Assembly (NCBI GenBank): GCA_035541655.1
Contig: DATKMY010000081.1
Span: forward strand, 1-8,512
Reading direction: 5' to 3'
Length of the DNA stretch: 8,512 nt
Origin: CAIWHR01 sp035541655
GTDB lineage: Bacteria; Pseudomonadota; Gammaproteobacteria; Burkholderiales; Casimicrobiaceae
The translations under genes were made by a program, and so were the position numbers. How positions within the stretch are numbered: position 1 is the stretch's first letter; each line of letters begins with the position of its first letter. This document shows, piece after piece, positions 6,053 to 8,512 of this stretch. The notes beneath the pieces are model-generated. The model searched no databases and had not been told where the DNA came from. It saw only the letters and a program-made list of their open reading frames with translations.

Positions 6053-6556
6053 ATGTTCAGGCGGCGCATCCCACCGGAGTCGTCGGTTCTCTTCGTCTGC
6101 CTCGGCAACATCTGCCGATCGCCGACGGCGGAAGGCGTGTTTCGCGCCGCGGCCGATCGAGCCGGCCTGGCGCGCAGCCTGCATGCCGATTCGGCGGGCA
6201 TCGGCGACTGGCACGTGGGGCTTCCCCCGGACCCTCGCGCGATCAACGCCGCAAAGCGCCGGGGATACGACTTGAGCGCGATTCGCGGTCGGCAAATCGA
6301 GATCGCCGACTTCGCCCGATTCGGCTGGATTGTGGCGATGGACGAGTCCAACCTGAAGGCGCTCGAGGAAATGAAGCCGGCCGAATTCGGCGGCAACGTC
6401 GGTCTGCTCCTTGATTTCGCGCCGGAGCTCCGACTCCGCGAGGTTCCGGATCCGTACTACGGCGGCCCCGAAGGCTTCGAGCGCGTGCTCGATCTGGTGG
6501 AACCCGCAATACCGCGCCTCATCGCCGGGATGCGCTCGGCGATATCGCAGCGCTGA
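6053..6556 (+). CDS. Low-molecular-weight protein tyrosine phosphatase
   Basis: A 167-residue cytosolic phosphatase of the arsenate-reductase-like LMW-PTP fold, hydrolysing phosphotyrosine (or small acyl/aryl phosphates). The P-loop C(X)5R is CLGNICRS with nucleophile Cys16 and Arg22, near the N-terminus as required. The general-acid Asp133 is in PDPYYGG, with the paired tyrosines 135-136 typical of the family. Length is normal (150-165). The start at 6053 leaves about 10 residues before the first beta strand; no strong Shine-Dalgarno is visible. No tyrosine kinase or capsule gene is near, so this is the chromosomal housekeeping type found beside uvrB in betaproteobacteria and not the Wzb/Ptp of an exopolysaccharide operon. 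It is convergent with the membrane protein gene at 6620. Its physiological substrate is unknown from sequence. Confidence 0.95.
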   Translation: MFRRRIPPESSVLFVCLGNICRSPTAEGVFRAAADRAGLARSLHADSAGIGDWHVGLPPDPRAINAAKRRGYDLSAIRGRQIEIADFARFGWIVAMDESNLKALEEMKPAEFGGNVGLLLDFAPELRLREVPDPYYGGPEGFERVLDLVEPAIPRLIAGMRSAISQR

Positions 6557-6569
6557 GTGCCCGCGCGGC

Positions 6570-6584
6570 CTGCGCCAGGCGCAG
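6570..6584. other. Near-palindrome in the convergent gene gap
   Basis: CTGCG and CGCAG arms pair around a 5-base loop, or 7 bp around one base, in the 63-base gap between two converging genes. Two flanking G-C pairs can extend it past a C-C mismatch. This is where a bidirectional terminator would be expected, but neither strand has a T run, so the role is uncertain. Confidence 0.25.
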
Positions 6585-6619
6585 CCCTCCATCGCGGCTG
6601 CGTGCTTCCCGGCGGTGCG

Positions 6620-7636
6620 CTAGGCTGCCGCCGGATCCTCGCCCGCCGCGAATCGCCGCATCGCTGCCGCGAATACGTCGTACTTCGTGCGCGTCATCAT
6701 CATTCTCTGGTACCACTCGACGAGGTCGCGCCATGGATCGTCGACGTTGTGCAGGCCGGAGACGAACGCGATCACCGTCCCGACCTGCGTATCGCCGGTG
6801 ATCACGTGCCACCCGCCGACGGCGAGCACGACCGCCTTGCCGAAGTTCTGCGTCAGATTCATCAGGAACTTCATCGAGTAGCGCAGCTTGAAGATGCCGA
6901 GGTTCAATTCGAAGATCTCGGCGAAGCGCATTTCCTGGCGCAGCGCCTCCTCGACTTCGCTCTCTTTCGAGCGCAACGCGCCGGCGCTTGCCTGGCGCAG
7001 CATGAGGACGCGCGCCTGGACGCGCCTGTTGATCGCGCGCTGCATCACCGGCACGAAGACGAGCTGCGGCGAGAAGATCGCTAGCGTCACCAGCGCGAGC
7101 CAGGGCTGAAGGTAGAACATGTACCCGAAGACGCTCAGCAGTATCCCGGCCTGCAGCACGAGCTCGGAGACGGCGATGCCGACGAACTCGCCGATCGGAT
7201 CGGGCTCGGCAAGGATCAGCGCAACGCCGACACCCTGGGCCGCGGCGCGCTGCGGGGGCAGCGAGGCGACGAGCGCGCTCGTTGCGAGACGCAGCGCGCG
7301 TGCCGCCTTTTCGCCGATCCAGCCGCGATAGACGTTCATCAACAGCTTGACCAGTCCTTCGGCGAGCACGACGCCGACGTACGCGAGCGCGAGGGCGAGC
7401 AGGTGATCGATCGCGCCGCCATAGACCATCGCGTTGAGAATCCTGCGCTGCAGCTCGAGCGGAACCGTGTTCAGGATGAACACGAGCACGGCCAGGACGC
7501 AGATCCAGAACTGGCTCCAGACACCGACCCGACGAACGAATCCGCCGAGCTTCGCCGGCATTCCTCCGAACGCGAGCGACCGCGAGAGATCGTCGGCAGG
7601 CGGCGCCCACCATCGGCTGCGGGTGGCGTGATTCAC
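6620..7636 (-). CDS. ABC-transporter-type six-helix membrane protein lacking an ATPase domain
   Basis: A 338-residue inner-membrane protein resembling the transmembrane domain of ABC exporters. Hydrophobic stretches at about 42-57, 79-99, 154-171, 176-196, 265-280 and 283-293 fit six helices. Long charged connectors include VQARVLMLRQASAGALRSKESEVEEALRQE (broken here: about 206-235) and a C-terminal WRDLVEWYQRMMMTRTKYD block at about 302-320. There is no Walker A, LSGGQ or Walker B, and no nucleotide-binding gene lies next to it. The protein ends at TAG 6620-6622, where a full exporter would continue into its ATPase. I cannot name a substrate or family member with certainty; stand-alone ABC-type six-helix proteins are known in proteobacteria. 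The start is GTG at 7634-7636; ATG at 7559-7561 (residue 26) is the alternative and would omit a polar tail. The frame is also open back to the TGA of the upstream gene. The 105-base gap and same strand suggest co-transcription with the RNase E-like gene. Confidence 0.82.
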   Translation of the reverse strand: MNHATRSRWWAPPADDLSRSLAFGGMPAKLGGFVRRVGVWSQFWICVLAVLVFILNTVPLELQRRILNAMVYGGAIDHLLALALAYVGVVLAEGLVKLLMNVYRGWIGEKAARALRLATSALVASLPPQRAAAQGVGVALILAEPDPIGEFVGIAVSELVLQAGILLSVFGYMFYLQPWLALVTLAIFSPQLVFVPVMQRAINRRVQARVLMLRQASAGALRSKESEVEEALRQEMRFAEIFELNLGIFKLRYSMKFLMNLTQNFGKAVVLAVGGWHVITGDTQVGTVIAFVSGLHNVDDPWRDLVEWYQRMMMTRTKYDVFAAAMRRFAAGEDPAAA

Positions 7637-7686
7637 CGCGAGCGCGGCCTCGCGGCGAAGCGTTCGGCGTGCGGACCGGGCGCGGT

Positions 7687-7712
7687 CGCGCGGCGCCTGG
7701 GCATGCCGCGCG
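7687..7712 (-). other. All-GC hairpin between the RNase E-like gene and the membrane protein gene
   Basis: CGCGCGGC and GCCGCGCG pair perfectly over 8 bp around a 10-base loop; a wobble pair, then G-C, can extend the stem. No T run follows on the reverse strand, so it is not a standard terminator. It may block 3' exonuclease, attenuate transcription into the downstream gene, or be an effect of high GC. Confidence 0.35.
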
Positions 7713-7741
7713 GCTTCGAGCGTCGGATCGGACCGCAGCGA

Positions 7742-8512
7742 TCAGCCGGGCGGCGGATTCGCATTCTTCCGCGTTTCGACGATCTCCAACGGCTCGTCCG
7801 GGAGGGTGACGCGCGGCGGGCGCACGCGACGCGGCGCCGCGGGAGCAGGTTCGGGCTCCGCAGTGGTCATGGGTCTGAACCGCGTCTCGACGATCTCGAG
7901 CGCTGAATCGGGAGGCAGCGTACCGGATATCGGGGGTAGGTCCACGAGCGGGCGCACCGGGCGCAGGTCGGGCTGCGGCCCCGACGTCGCGGCTTCGACT
8001 CGCGGGGCGGAGTGCGACGGTTCGAAGGAGGGTGCAGCTTCGACGGCGCGAATCGCTTCCTGTGGCGCGTCATCCGTCGCGCGGGGTGCAACCTCCGGCT
8101 CGCGAGGCATGGCATCTGCCTCTCCGAGTACGACATCGCGTTCGTGATGCAACGGATCGCGGTGCTCGTGATCGCCGGCCGGATGCGCGGAGGCGGCGCT
8201 TCCCATCGGAGTTTCGGATTCGTGCTCGAGGGATAGGCTCGGACTGCGCGCTGAATCCGTGGTCAGAGCGTCCGGCGTATCGCCCGCCGACGTGGCGCGC
8301 TGGGCGTCCCGCTCGTGCCGATCGCCGCGGTCGCCGCGGCGACGACGGTCACGGCGCCTGCGGCCGCCTTCCGGTGCTTCCCCCGGGGCCGACTGCGGTT
8401 CGGCGGGCCGGACCATGCCTGGCCCGGCCGCTTCGATCGCCGGCAAGGCGGTCGCGACGATCGGTTCGTCCATTCGCTCACCCCGCGGCGCCCGGGGCTC
8501 GCGCGGTTCGCG
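7742..8512 (-). CDS. rne: C-terminal tail of a large Arg/Pro-rich protein, probably ribonuclease E (5' end outside window)
   Basis: A 256-residue fragment, open to the right edge and ending at TGA 7742-7744. It has no catalytic domain. It is low-complexity and rich in Pro, Ala, Glu and Arg, as in the disordered scaffold half of RNase E, the endonuclease that initiates mRNA decay and organises the degradosome at the membrane. A basic patch at fragment residues 48-72 (GGRRRRDRRRRGDRGDRHER) resembles the Arg-rich RNA-binding segments of RNase E. The motif LEIVETR occurs twice, at fragment residues 205-211 and 242-248, the second close to the C-terminus; a VETR-like ending is what I recall for betaproteobacterial RNase E, from memory only. 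An in-frame ATG at 8471-8473 is unlikely to be the start, since coding-like Arg/Pro sequence continues upstream to the edge. Another long disordered RNA-binding protein remains possible. Confidence 0.65.
   Translation of the reverse strand, partial: REPREPRAPRGERMDEPIVATALPAIEAAGPGMVRPAEPQSAPGEAPEGGRRRRDRRRRGDRGDRHERDAQRATSAGDTPDALTTDSARSPSLSLEHESETPMGSAASAHPAGDHEHRDPLHHERDVVLGEADAMPREPEVAPRATDDAPQEAIRAVEAAPSFEPSHSAPRVEAATSGPQPDLRPVRPLVDLPPISGTLPPDSALEIVETRFRPMTTAEPEPAPAAPRRVRPPRVTLPDEPLEIVETRKNANPPPG

Noticed and set aside
3665..6592. A 975-codon reverse-strand open frame antisense to uvrB and the phosphatase
   Set aside because: It is the shadow of strong forward genes. High GC at third codon positions removes stops from an antisense frame, and the predicted peptide is Arg/His/Asp-rich with no recognisable domain.
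7867..8481. Several short reverse and forward frames overlapping the RNase E-like tail
   Set aside because: Out-of-frame readings of a repetitive Arg/Pro-rich coding region without their own features.

Overview
The window reads as a piece of chromosome from a high-GC proteobacterium, most likely a betaproteobacterium (Burkholderiales or a relative). The grounds are the GC-rich third codon positions, the protein flavour of the aminotransferase and UvrB, the grouping of an aromatic aminotransferase with uvrB and a low-molecular-weight tyrosine phosphatase, and an RNase E-like Arg/Pro-rich tail at the right edge. This is inferred from sequence reading and remembered synteny; no search was run.

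Layout. Positions 1-232 hold no gene I can identify; a weak reverse-strand ORF starts here and runs off the left edge. Positions 233-470 carry two reverse-strand tRNA genes in transcription order Gly(GCC) then Cys(GCA). A consensus sigma-70 promoter lies just upstream of tRNA-Gly, and a convincing intrinsic terminator lies between the two tRNAs. Positions 538-1755 (reverse) encode a complete class I aspartate/aromatic aminotransferase. A divergent 132-bp spacer separates it from a complete MsbA-related ABC exporter half-transporter at 1888-3708 (forward). A 208-bp gap with a plausible -10 element leads to complete uvrB at 3917-5950 (forward), then a low-molecular-weight protein tyrosine phosphatase at 6053-6556 (forward). 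Converging on it from the right are a transmembrane-only ABC-type protein at 6620-7636 (reverse) and, upstream of that in the same direction, the C-terminal tail of a large Arg-rich protein, probably RNase E, at 7742-8512, cut by the window edge.

Functionally this is mostly housekeeping: tRNA supply, amino-acid transamination, envelope export, nucleotide excision repair, a phosphatase, and the tail of the RNA degradosome scaffold. I see no mobile element, CRISPR array or defence island, and no convincing undescribed multi-gene system. The points worth a second look are small: an ABC permease half with no ATPase domain directly behind the RNase E-like gene, a repeated LEIVETR motif in the RNase E-like tail, a terminator between two tRNA genes, a T-stem mismatch in tRNA-Cys, and a hairpin with a candidate start codon in its loop.
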